Of a stretch of DNA of 64,000 nucleotides, positions 26,442 to 34,702 are shown piece after piece; position 1 is the first letter of the stretch; each line of letters starts with the position of its first letter. The notes below the pieces were generated by a model, which was given only the letters and a program-made list of their open reading frames with translations, had not been told where the DNA came from and ran no database searches. The stretch spans positions 170,903 to 234,902 of the forward strand of contig NZ_AOIQ01000014.1 in the NCBI RefSeq assembly GCF_000337515.1. Direction: 5' to 3'. This DNA is from Halovivax asiaticus JCM 14624. Lineage in GTDB: Archaea; Halobacteriota; Halobacteria; Halobacteriales; Natrialbaceae. The position numbers were made by a program, and so were the translations under genes.

Positions 26442-29072
26442 TCACGTCGTCCGCAGGTGGTCGGTCTTCGGCTCGTAGACCTCGCCCTTCTGTTTGAGCT
26501 TCTCGATCTCGTGTTCGGCCTGAGACTCGTCCATCCCGATCTCCTCGGCGCGTTCTAAGACGACGTCGATCGGCGCGCCGTCGTCGTACTCCTCCTCGAC
26601 GTCGCCGATGAGGGCCTTGATGTTCTTGATCCGGTCGCGCTGGGATTTCGAGCGACCGGCCTCGACGATGTCGGCGTCGAACTCGCCCGTCTCGGGGTCG
26701 ACCCCGATGTCCTGGAGGCTATCTCGCGTGATCTTGATGATACGCTCTGCGTCCTCGCGGCTGACGGTGTCGGAGAGACGGATCCGCGCACTCGCTTCCG
26801 CAAGGCGGACGAGTGCCTCCAGCTGGCGGGCGGTGACCGGGACCGGTGCGTCCTCGTCGACGCCCTTCGAGCGGAGGTCGACGTAGAAGTCCTGAATCGC
26901 CTCGCGTGCCTCCTCGGTCATCCGTGGATGGCAGTTCTGCTTCGCGTAAGCGATGTACTTCCGGAGGAGGTCGGCGTCGATTGCCGGGTCGACGGACTCG
27001 GTCATCTCCTCGATTTCGGCGGCGCTGACGTCGGTCGAGTTCATCTCCGCGCGCTGGGTCGTCAGCTCGCCCGCGTAGTTCGTCGTCAAGATGTGCTCGG
27101 CTAAGTTCGCGTCCTTCTCCTCGTCGGGCTGGTCCGTGACGGTGAAGATGAGGTCGAATCGCGAGATGAGCGCGGGTTCGAGATCGATCTGCTCGCCGAT
27201 CGGTTCGTACTGGTCGAACCGGCCGTACTTCGGGTTCGCCGCGCCGAGCAGCGAACAGCGCGACTTGAGCGTCGCGTTGATCCCGGCCTTCGAGACGGAG
27301 ATCTTCTGCTGCTCTAAGGCCTCGTGCATCGCCGATCGGTCGTCGGGGGCCATCTTGTCGAGCTCGTCGACCGCCGCGATCCCCTGATCGGCGAGGACCA
27401 GCGCACCGGCTTCAAGCGACCACTGGTCGCCGTCGCCGAAGTCGTCGCGAACCGCGGCTGCCGTCAACCCGGCCGACGACGAACCCTTGCCAGAGGTGTA
27501 GACGGACCGGGGCGCAATATTTTGGATGTACGACAGCATCTGCGAGTTGTGCGAGATGACGCCGTTCGAGACGTAATTGTGCGTACCGGTGACTTCGAGG
27601 TCGTACACCCAGTCGTCGTCGGGTTCAGTAGCTTCAATCGACTCGATCGTTTCCGTCTCGACTGCTGTGTCAACTCGTCCACCGTCAGTTGCGACAGCTA
27701 CCGATGCGTCCGGTTCGTCGATAGCTTGCGTTGTAACGGCGATCAAATCACCCACAGAGAGCTCCTCGCTCCGGACAGCTTCGTATCCGGCCCCCATCCA
27801 GACGAAAAGCGGGTGTGACGGTGTCACCTTGAGTTCTCGCCCGTTCAAGGTCCGAATCTGATACATCCGGTCGGGTGCGTCACGCTTCCAGACCTTCGTC
27901 GCTTCCTGTGGGGCAAGCGAGCCGTCGACTTGCATGGACGGAACGTCGATATCAATTTCGTCCCACCAGCCGTCGTCGATGGGTTTCGGCTCGTCGAGGT
28001 TATCCTCGACTAATTCACGGATCGGGATCCTGGACCCGTCGGCGAGGGTCACACGCGTATCGCCGCTGACGCACTTCCCCGTACCAGGGTCACCGATCAG
28101 CAGCATGTGGAGGTCGCCACGGATGCGCGAGCCGTCGGGGAGGTGCTTGGTGACGCCGGAGAAGAGCTGGAGCATCATCGAGAGCTTCTCCTGGTCGTAG
28201 CCGAAGATCGAGGGGGCGATGGAGTCGACCATCGTGTCGTAAATGTCATCGCGCTGGGAGAGACGGACGATCTCGGCTTTGTCTTCCTCGGTGATGTCCA
28301 TGTCCTCGAACTGCTCTTCGTCGATCTCGACGGACATGCCATCCATGTAGAAGTCGAAGACGGGCGACTTGTCCTGATCCGAGCCCTGCTGTTCGAGCCG
28401 GAGGACGCCGACGGCGGAGACGTGGTCGCCGGGGGTGACCTCGCCCGTAATGTCGTCCTCGATGTGGATATCGATCGCCTGGGGCGTCTCGCCGCCGCGC
28501 AGTCCCTCTGGGCTCTCCTGGATTCGCAGCTTCTGGGAGTCGATGAACTCTGACTGGTCGAAGTTCACCCGGAAGGGGCCCTGTCGCTCACAGCCCTGAC
28601 ACTCGTGGGGTTCCTGAAAGTCGCCGGTCGATTGCGGGACCCGCGTGAGGGTCCCACAGAGCTGGCACTCGAACGCCGCTTCCTCGACTTTCGGGCGAAC
28701 GTCCGTGGCCTTCCGGACGATCCCGCGGACCGCCACGAGCCGATTCATGTGCTGTGACCGGATCTCGCGGATCTCGGGCGTCTGTTCCTCCGGGAGGTTC
28801 CGGATGCGGACGTGGGCCCGTCCGAGGCTCACGTCGATCGGCAGGTCGTACAGTCGCAGCGCCTCCTCCGCGTACTGGCGAAGCTGCTCGGGCTGGGCCA
28901 GGTAGTCGTCCGCCAGATCCGGACTGTATCGGTGAACGTCGTCGAAATCGACGAAGAGCGAGCGCTGTTCGCCCGGGTAGCGCTGTGCGAGTTCCTTGAT
29001 CTCCGCGTCGTAGTAGTTGCGGAAGAACTGCTCGAATTCGTCGATGAGTTCCGCGTTCCCCGCTTGCGCCAT
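26442..29072 (-). CDS. mcm: MCM replicative helicase with mini-intein
   Basis: This 876-aa precursor encodes the replicative helicase; removal of a 176-aa intein leaves a 700-aa MCM. The N-terminal OB domain has a zinc site (CQLCG at 136-140, CQGC at 158-161). The AAA+ core's Walker A GDPGTGK ends at residue 333, where the intein begins, and resumes with SQMLSYIQ. Walker B (AAVDELDKM) and the arginine-finger SRFDLIF follow, and a winged-helix domain closes the protein. Because Walker A is split, the unspliced protein should lack ATPase activity. It starts at ATG MAQAGN. Confidence 0.97.
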   Translation of the reverse strand: MAQAGNAELIDEFEQFFRNYYDAEIKELAQRYPGEQRSLFVDFDDVHRYSPDLADDYLAQPEQLRQYAEEALRLYDLPIDVSLGRAHVRIRNLPEEQTPEIREIRSQHMNRLVAVRGIVRKATDVRPKVEEAAFECQLCGTLTRVPQSTGDFQEPHECQGCERQGPFRVNFDQSEFIDSQKLRIQESPEGLRGGETPQAIDIHIEDDITGEVTPGDHVSAVGVLRLEQQGSDQDKSPVFDFYMDGMSVEIDEEQFEDMDITEEDKAEIVRLSQRDDIYDTMVDSIAPSIFGYDQEKLSMMLQLFSGVTKHLPDGSRIRGDLHMLLIGDPGTGKCVSGDTRVTLADGSRIPIRELVEDNLDEPKPIDDGWWDEIDIDVPSMQVDGSLAPQEATKVWKRDAPDRMYQIRTLNGRELKVTPSHPLFVWMGAGYEAVRSEELSVGDLIAVTTQAIDEPDASVAVATDGGRVDTAVETETIESIEATEPDDDWVYDLEVTGTHNYVSNGVISHNSQMLSYIQNIAPRSVYTSGKGSSSAGLTAAAVRDDFGDGDQWSLEAGALVLADQGIAAVDELDKMAPDDRSAMHEALEQQKISVSKAGINATLKSRCSLLGAANPKYGRFDQYEPIGEQIDLEPALISRFDLIFTVTDQPDEEKDANLAEHILTTNYAGELTTQRAEMNSTDVSAAEIEEMTESVDPAIDADLLRKYIAYAKQNCHPRMTEEAREAIQDFYVDLRSKGVDEDAPVPVTARQLEALVRLAEASARIRLSDTVSREDAERIIKITRDSLQDIGVDPETGEFDADIVEAGRSKSQRDRIKNIKALIGDVEEEYDDGAPIDVVLERAEEIGMDESQAEHEIEKLKQKGEVYEPKTDHLRTT
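27546..28073 (-). mobile_element. Mini-intein within mcm (176 aa)
   Basis: The element runs from Cys334 to Asn509 of the MCM precursor. Block A is CVSGDTRVTLADG, block B TPSHPLFV, block F YDLEVTGTHNYVSNG and block G VISHN, followed by the +1 serine of the host. At 176 residues, with no LAGLIDADG motif, it lacks a homing endonuclease and can splice but not home by itself. The middle (about residues 450-485) is short, acidic and threonine/alanine-rich, perhaps the scar of a lost endonuclease. Insertion sites in the P-loop are a known pattern for archaeal helicase inteins. Confidence 0.95.
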
Positions 29073-29237
29073 TGCACTGGCCTAGGGCCCCCATCCGGTA
29101 TAAACCCGCGTGAATCGAGGCGGTACTAGAGCGCGTGACAGTCACCGAGAGCGCAAGCAGCACTCCCAGGCGGACTGACGGTCGGATCGCCGCCGCGCGA
29201 CCGGGACGACTCCGACGTGACGGGATCTGGCAACAGG

Positions 29238-29245
29238 CTTATATA
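29238..29245 (+). promoter_or_regulatory. TATA box, leaderless gene
   Basis: CTTATATA lies 25 bases upstream of the ATG at 29270 and decides that start over longer in-frame alternatives, which begin upstream of the box. Confidence 0.7.
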
Positions 29246-29269
29246 CGCGCCCGTCGGGAGTTCCCACCC

Positions 29270-29857
29270 ATGAACGAGAAAACCGAGGAACTCCGGGACA
29301 TCTTCACCGAGGTGACCGACGAGGAGGCGGTCACCGAATCGCAAGAGGCAGACCGGGGCTCGCTCGAACAGGACGAGCGAAGCGTCGACGAGCGCCTCGA
29401 CGCCGTCATCGAACAGCTTCGCGACCGGTACGCGTTCGACACCGCACTCTCGACAGCGGAGCTCCGAACGGTCGCACGCGAGTTCTACGATGGGGCGAGT
29501 GACGACGCCATCGCCGAGGAGATCGGCGCCGACCCCGACGAGGTCTTCGAGGCACGACTGGCGATGCACCTGACGCGAGACGAGGTCGCCGAGGACGTCG
29601 ATCTCGTGGCCCTGCGCGAACACGACGGGTCGGTCGAGACCATCGCCGACGAGTTCGACTGCGCCACAGAAGACGTCGCCCGGTACCGGGCCATCGCCGA
29701 GGCGAACGCCGAGTCGCGGGCGGCCAACGACCGCTACCGTGACGAGTTCGACAGCATCCTCGCGGATACGGGAATGTCGACGCGCATGGCGAGCGACGTC
29801 CGAGAGGACGGCCTCGAAGACGCGACGGAAGGCATGGAAACCGACGTCTCCTTCTAG
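29270..29857 (+). CDS. Conditioned medium-induced protein 4 (Cmi4)-like
   Basis: This 195-aa acidic helical protein begins MNEKTEELRDIFTEVT, like the haloarchaeal proteins annotated as conditioned medium-induced protein 4. Residues 55-160 contain two helix-turn-helix-like repeats of the form 'GASDDAIAEEIGADPDEVFE' and 'SVETIADEFDCATEDVARY', suggesting DNA binding or a sigma-like helical fold. The family name refers to growth-phase induction; the biochemical function is unknown. It is divergent from mcm, with about 200 bases between starts. Confidence 0.75.
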   Translation: MNEKTEELRDIFTEVTDEEAVTESQEADRGSLEQDERSVDERLDAVIEQLRDRYAFDTALSTAELRTVAREFYDGASDDAIAEEIGADPDEVFEARLAMHLTRDEVAEDVDLVALREHDGSVETIADEFDCATEDVARYRAIAEANAESRAANDRYRDEFDSILADTGMSTRMASDVREDGLEDATEGMETDVSF

Positions 29858-29927
29858 CCGGGTCACGACACCGACGTAACGGCGAGCCGCGGGTGCCAAG
29901 CGCCGGCGACGAGAGCTGCGGCCGACG

Positions 29928-29935
29928 GTTTATAT
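29928..29935 (+). promoter_or_regulatory. TATA box of Cas4-like gene
   Basis: GTTTATAT lies 25 bases before the ATG at 29960, again a leaderless arrangement. Confidence 0.65.
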
Positions 29936-29959
29936 CGGAAGACGCGGCCAGGACGGTCC

Positions 29960-30625
29960 ATGGCGAACGTGACGTTCAGCGATCTCCGGTCGGCGGCGTT
30001 CTGTCCGCGCCAGTGTTACTACGAGTGGGTCGACGACGACCGAGACCCGCCACCGCACGTCGAGCGAGTCAGATCGCTCGCCTTCCGGTACGACGAACTC
30101 CTCCGTGCGGATCGACTGTCGCTCGCCGACGAGCCGATCGATGTCGATCCCGCAGTGTACCAGCGACGGCTGGCCGACACGAAGACGCGTCACGATCGCT
30201 GGCGCGAGTGCTGTACCCCGGCGAGTCGGGAAGTCCTGGTCGACGGGCGAGACTGTCGCGGCATCGTCCACAAGGTGTTCGAGGCGCCGCTCGAACCGGT
30301 TATCGTCTCGACGGGCACGCCACCCGATCGCGGCGTCTGGGAGAGTCACTCGATCGTCGCTGTCGCGGCAGCGAAGGCCCTCGCCTGGGAGCGCAAACAG
30401 TCCGTCGAGTCGGCGTACGTCGAGTATCCAGCCGCCGCCGTGATCCGACGCATCGACCTCACGACCCGTCGGAAAGCCGCCTACCGGCGGACGCTCCGGA
30501 CCGTCCGCGAGATCGACGGCCCGCCACCGCGAACGAACGATCGGTCAAAGTGCGACCACTGCGACTACGTTCACAAGTGCGGCGTCCGCACCCGAACACT
30601 GCGATCGTTGCTCGAACGACGATAG
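29960..30625 (+). CDS. Solitary Cas4-like Fe-S protein
   Basis: This 221-aa protein has the cysteine layout of Cas4/RecB-type nucleases: CPRQC near the N-terminus (C15, C19) and CDHCDYVHKC at the C-terminus (C198, C201, C207), consistent with a 4Fe-4S cluster. Between them, a GIVHKVFE helix and a VESAYVEYP strand match the fold. The usual E-x-K nuclease pair is not obvious, because the region reads PVIVSTGTPPDRGVWESH. It may be a degenerate or specialised member of DUF83. There is no CRISPR array or other cas gene nearby, so a CRISPR role is unlikely. Confidence 0.65.
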   Translation: MANVTFSDLRSAAFCPRQCYYEWVDDDRDPPPHVERVRSLAFRYDELLRADRLSLADEPIDVDPAVYQRRLADTKTRHDRWRECCTPASREVLVDGRDCRGIVHKVFEAPLEPVIVSTGTPPDRGVWESHSIVAVAAAKALAWERKQSVESAYVEYPAAAVIRRIDLTTRRKAAYRRTLRTVREIDGPPPRTNDRSKCDHCDYVHKCGVRTRTLRSLLERR

Positions 30626-30693
30626 GGGCGACGTGACGGTCGCTGCCCGCACGACGAGATGACCGGAGAGAAGAACGAGACCGGCGACCGACG

Positions 30694-31278
30694 TCAGTTC
30701 GCGGTGAGCCAGTGTTCGATGTCGTCGGCGCGTGCGCCACGACGGTGGATGGTGTCGGTGGCGACGTCGACCACCGTACTCTCGGTTCCGTCGGTCTCGC
30801 CGCCGTCTACAACGACCGCTGCCTGCTCGCGGATCGAGTCGTCGAGTTCGTCCGGACGACGGACGCTCGGTCGCCCGCTCACGTTCGCACTCGTGGCCGT
30901 GATCGGCGTGCCGGCGCGTTCACAGAGGCGCAACGCGAGCGGGTGGTCGGGCACGCGGATTCCGACTCGGTCCCGACCAGCCGTGAGCACGTCCGGGACC
31001 GACGAGCGACGCGTACAGAGGACTGTGACCGGGCCAGGGAGGAACGTCGCCATGAATCGGCGTTCTCGGTCGGTCGCCCTGACGTGCTCGAGCGCCGAGG
31101 GGACGGAGGGGACGGCCATCGAGAGCGGCTTGTCTCGGTCCCTTCCTTTCGCCTCGAAGACGTGCTCGATCGCACTCGGATCGAGGGCGTCGGCGCCGAG
31201 CCCGTACACCGTCTCGGTCGGGTAGACGACCAGCTCGCCGGCATCGATCGCGTCGGCGGCCGTACGAATCGGGGGCAT
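30694..31278 (-). CDS. L-threonylcarbamoyladenylate synthase (Sua5/YrdC)
   Basis: This 194-aa YrdC-fold enzyme makes threonylcarbamoyl-AMP from threonine, bicarbonate and ATP, the first step of the t6A modification of tRNA. The family blocks VVYPTETVYGLGADA, KGRDRDKPLSM, GRDRVGIRVPDHP and ITATSANVSGRPS are all present. It is the short form, lacking the extra Sua5 domain. The start is ATG MPPIRTAAD. It is transcribed convergently to the Cas4-like gene. Confidence 0.93.
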   Translation of the reverse strand: MPPIRTAADAIDAGELVVYPTETVYGLGADALDPSAIEHVFEAKGRDRDKPLSMAVPSVPSALEHVRATDRERRFMATFLPGPVTVLCTRRSSVPDVLTAGRDRVGIRVPDHPLALRLCERAGTPITATSANVSGRPSVRRPDELDDSIREQAAVVVDGGETDGTESTVVDVATDTIHRRGARADDIEHWLTAN

Positions 31279-31360
31279 GCCCGCTACTCCGGGGATTCGG
31301 GGCAAAAAAGTAGCGCTCAGACGGTGGGCATTGCATCGACGCGGCGAGACAGCGCCTCGG

Positions 31361-31978
31361 TTACCAGTCGGCGAGTACGGCCTCGAGTTCGTCGTAGTCG
31401 GGAAACTCCGGCCACTCGGTGGCGACCCAGGCGTACTCGACGGTTCGATCCCCGTCGAGGACGAAGATCGACGGCCGCGGTTCGGTGATGCCGGCCATGC
31501 CGTCGAGGTCGTGGACCACGCCGTAGGTCTCGGCGACCGCGTTCGTCGGGTCGCTGAAGACGCCGTACGGAATGTCGTGGTCGCGCAGGAACGGAGCGAG
31601 TTCGTACGGACTCGAGATGGAGACAGCCAGGACGGTCGCCGAGGCGGCCGCAGTCGACGGTCGGTCGTCGATTTGCGTCGCTTCCTCGTCGGTTGTGGCA
31701 CCGTCGTCGGCTTTGTCTCCGTCCTCGGTCCGATCTGGATCCGCGTCCGTCGCGCTCACACCGATGCCGCGGTCACGGAGTTCGGTGAGCGTGTATTCGG
31801 CGGGAAATGCTCCGGCCATCGTCGTGAAGACGAGGACGGTCGGCGAGCCGGTAGCGTCGGCGAGTGAGATGTCGTGCCACCCCTCGTCGGTGACCAGCGG
31901 ACGCGTGAAGTCCGGGGCCGTCTCGCCGGTGGCGACGTGGTCGGCCGGGCCGAGGTCGACGACGTCGAAGTCGACCAT
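31361..31978 (-). CDS. Cysteine-free peroxiredoxin-like (redoxin) protein
   Basis: This 205-aa protein has the thioredoxin-like fold of AhpC/TSA proteins: GETAPDFTRPLV (18-29), VLVFTTMAGAFPAEYTLTEL (48-67), then ISSPYELAPFLRDHDIPYGV and VFVLDGD-like strands. The usual peroxidatic cysteine after the FTxxAFP-type motif is absent; there is no cysteine anywhere in the protein. Residues 76-112 are an acidic, threonine-rich insertion. It cannot be a classical peroxidase, so a structural or binding role is inferred. The upstream glutaredoxin stop and this ATG overlap by one base. Confidence 0.8.
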   Translation of the reverse strand: MVDFDVVDLGPADHVATGETAPDFTRPLVTDEGWHDISLADATGSPTVLVFTTMAGAFPAEYTLTELRDRGIGVSATDADPDRTEDGDKADDGATTDEEATQIDDRPSTAAASATVLAVSISSPYELAPFLRDHDIPYGVFSDPTNAVAETYGVVHDLDGMAGITEPRPSIFVLDGDRTVEYAWVATEWPEFPDYDELEAVLADW

Positions 31979-32247
31979 CAGGCACCACCCTCGCCGTACG
32001 TGCGTTCGAGGTAAGCGACGATGTTCTCACTCTCGGCCATCGTGACGCCAGTCGACTCGTCGACGATGACGGGCACCGTTCGCACGCCCGCGGCGCGTTT
32101 GACCGCATTTCGCCGGGAGTGAAGCGGTTCGACGAAGTGAGAGTGGTAGTCGACACCGAGGTCGTCGAGGACGCGAACGACTCGTTCGCAGAACGGACAG
32201 CCCTGCAGGCGATAGAGCGTGATCGAGTCGGAAGCTGTGCTCGTCAT
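31978..32247 (-). CDS. Glutaredoxin-family protein
   Basis: This 89-aa protein begins with a thioredoxin-fold strand and the redox motif GCPFC (near residues 16-20). The TVPVIVDE cis-proline loop and the C-terminal AESENIVAYLERTY helix, a GST-N/glutaredoxin feature, follow. It should perform dithiol-disulfide exchange in the cytoplasm; in haloarchaea the thiol donor may be gamma-glutamylcysteine. The start is ATG MTSTASDSITLYR. It forms a two-gene operon with the redoxin. Confidence 0.88.
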   Translation of the reverse strand: MTSTASDSITLYRLQGCPFCERVVRVLDDLGVDYHSHFVEPLHSRRNAVKRAAGVRTVPVIVDESTGVTMAESENIVAYLERTYGEGGA

Positions 32248-32525
32248 ACTCACGCCATAGGGAATCGCGTCCGAAAACGGTTGGCTTGCGGCACGGCTCG
32301 CCGGGACCGTGGGCACTTCGTCGCTGGCAGGGTCACTGGTTCCGGAACGACACGCAGGCGACGATGCTCACAGGGGCTCACTGGCGCCGCGGCGGCGTGC
32401 GAGCAGGGGGAGAGGGTTCCTCCCACAGTCCAGAATCGCCCGTATGTCCGGAGTATGAACGGTGAACAGGTTGATTTCCCACATGACAAACGTTAATCGG
32501 GGGGAGTGCAAACTGCAGACAGCCA

Positions 32526-33929
32526 ATGGTGCTTCGATCGCTGACAGGGGCAGTCCTCGCGGCGTACGAGATCCCGTTCGTCGGTGTCAGTCTGACCGAG
32601 TCGGTGGTGACGGTCCTGGGGAGCATCGCGATCGTCTTCCTCTTGCTCGGTTCGGCGTTCTTCTCGTCGTCGGAGCTCGCGATGTTCTCGCTCCCGAAAC
32701 ACCGCGTCGACGGCCTCGTCGAGGACGGCGTACCGGGCGCTGAACGGGTGAAAGCGCTGAAAGAGGACCCACACCGCTTGCTCGTGACGATCCTGGTCGG
32801 GAACAACATCGTCAACATCGCGATGTCCTCGATCGCGACGGCAGTGCTGTCGATCCACTTCGGTGGCCTCGTCGGCGTGTTACTCGCGACGTTCGGGATC
32901 ACCGCCATCGTCCTCCTGTTCGGCGAGAGTGCACCGAAATCCTACGCCGTCGAGCACCCCGAGTCCTGGTCGATCCGCGTGGCTGCCCCACTGAAAGCCA
33001 CGGAGTACCTCCTGCTCCCGCTGGTCGTCCTCTTCGATTACCTCACTCGCTGGATCAACCAGCTGACTGGGTCGAGCGGCGAGATCGAGTCACCGTACGT
33101 CACGCGCGACGAGATCCAGGAGATGATCGAGTCGGGCGAGCGCGAGGGCGTCTTAGAAGAGGACGAACACGAGATGCTCCAGCGCATCTTCCGCTTCAAC
33201 AACACCATCGTCAAGGAGGTGATGACGCCGCGGCTCGACGTGACCGCCGTCGCCGTCGACGACAGTATCGACGAAGCCATCGAGACCTGTATCCAGAGCG
33301 GACACGCTCGCATTCCCGTCTACGAGAACAGTCTGGACAACATCCTTGGCGTCGTCAACATCCGCGATCTGGTCCGTGATCGTAACTACGGAGAGGCCGA
33401 CGACGGAGACCTCGAGATCAACGACGTCATCCAGCCGACGCTGCACGTCCCCGAGTCGAAGAACGTCGACGAGTTGTTGACCGAGATGCGCGAGAATCGC
33501 ATGCACATGGCCATCGTCATCGACGAGTTCGGGACGACCGAGGGGCTTGTGACGATGGAGGACATGATCGAGGAGATCGTCGGCGAGATCCTAGAGGGCG
33601 GCGAGGACGAACCGATCGAGACGATCGACGACCGGACGATGATCGTTCGCGGCGAGGTCAACATCGAGGACGTCAACGAGGCCCTCGGCGTCGATCTCCC
33701 CGAGGGCGAGGAGTTCGAGACCATCGCCGGCTTCATCTTCAACCGTGCCGGTCGCCTCGTCGAAGAGGGCGAGTCGATCTGCTACGACGGGATCGATATC
33801 CGTGTCGAGCAGGTCGAGAACACGCGGATCATGAAAGCCAGGCTCAGAAAACCGGACCAGAACGAATCCGCGGACGGATCGGAAACGGACCCCGACCCGG
33901 CCATCGCAGAGAACGGCGACGGCGCCTGA
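32526..33929 (+). CDS. CNNM/CorC-type membrane protein with CBS pair
   Basis: This 467-aa protein has an N-terminal DUF21 (CNNM) membrane domain of about four helices, with 'FFSSSELAMFSLPKHR' and 'GESAPKSYA' motifs. A CBS pair (about 215-335) includes VMTPRLDVTAV and MHMAIVIDEFGTTEGLV. The C-terminal CorC/HlyC domain ('VRGEVNIEDVNEALGVDLP') is followed by an acidic tail. Relatives export or sense magnesium and cobalt; some were first called haemolysins. Function is by family. It starts at ATG MVLRSLTG. Confidence 0.93.
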   Translation: MVLRSLTGAVLAAYEIPFVGVSLTESVVTVLGSIAIVFLLLGSAFFSSSELAMFSLPKHRVDGLVEDGVPGAERVKALKEDPHRLLVTILVGNNIVNIAMSSIATAVLSIHFGGLVGVLLATFGITAIVLLFGESAPKSYAVEHPESWSIRVAAPLKATEYLLLPLVVLFDYLTRWINQLTGSSGEIESPYVTRDEIQEMIESGEREGVLEEDEHEMLQRIFRFNNTIVKEVMTPRLDVTAVAVDDSIDEAIETCIQSGHARIPVYENSLDNILGVVNIRDLVRDRNYGEADDGDLEINDVIQPTLHVPESKNVDELLTEMRENRMHMAIVIDEFGTTEGLVTMEDMIEEIVGEILEGGEDEPIETIDDRTMIVRGEVNIEDVNEALGVDLPEGEEFETIAGFIFNRAGRLVEEGESICYDGIDIRVEQVENTRIMKARLRKPDQNESADGSETDPDPAIAENGDGA

Positions 33930-33974
33930 GCACTGTCGTCTCCGACGATCGACTCGTTTCTGACGAACGGCTCG

Positions 33975-34652
33975 TTATCCGACGAGCGACTCGAGTTCGG
34001 TCGCGACTCGTTTTGGCAGGAGGAGTCGTCGGGGGCCGGGGACGTACTCGTTGTCCGGTGTCCGATAGTGGAGTCGGACGAGCGCAGACCCACCGATCGA
34101 CCGCGTCGAGACGGCCGACAGCTGCGCCAGATCGATCGCATCTTCGGGGTCGTAGAGGAAGAGGACGCCTTCGTCACGGTCGAGAACGCCGGTCGAGCGC
34201 ATGAAGACGGCAGCGAGGAGAAAAACGACCGAGAGCGGGATCATCGCTGCGGCGAGCATCTCGCCGACGTTCCCCTCGATGAACGTGTCGAAACCGGCGA
34301 TGAGCGCGCCCACGAACACGGCGCCGACGGCCGCGTCGATCCCGCGTTTGAGGCGGGTGTCGGCCGCCTCGTCCGGCATGTACTCGACGACGGGCAGATA
34401 GCCGACGATGGTTGCGAGTCGCTGTGCCGGGTTCCCCGCGAGCGCGAGCGCCAGCACCGCCACGCCCGTCGCGACGAGTGCGCCGAGCAAGAGCCCCTGC
34501 CCGCCAACCTGCGCTGCGAGTCCGAGCAGGCGGCCGAAGACGATGAGAGCAAGTGCGCCGAACAGGGTTCCGACGCCGAGGCTCCAGCAGACCCTGATCA
34601 GGGGCGAGGTGTCGGCATCACGATGCCATTGTATGCGAGCCGCCTCTGTCAT
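33975..34652 (-). CDS. Haloarchaeal four- to five-TM membrane protein
   Basis: This 225-aa protein starts at MTEAARIQWHRD. Four or five hydrophobic helices span about residues 22-160. A soluble C-terminal part (165-225) has strands such as VLFLYDPEDAIDL and SALVRLHYRTPDN and a GPRRLLLP string, resembling a small PH-like domain. I do not recognise a named family. It follows the PiT permease gene on the same strand by about 50 bases and may share its transcript. Confidence 0.7.
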   Translation of the reverse strand: MTEAARIQWHRDADTSPLIRVCWSLGVGTLFGALALIVFGRLLGLAAQVGGQGLLLGALVATGVAVLALALAGNPAQRLATIVGYLPVVEYMPDEAADTRLKRGIDAAVGAVFVGALIAGFDTFIEGNVGEMLAAAMIPLSVVFLLAAVFMRSTGVLDRDEGVLFLYDPEDAIDLAQLSAVSTRSIGGSALVRLHYRTPDNEYVPGPRRLLLPKRVATELESLVG

Positions 34653-34702
34653 ACCCGCACTCGCCGGCCGACGACAGTAGACCCTTCGGTCTCGCAGCGA
34701 TT

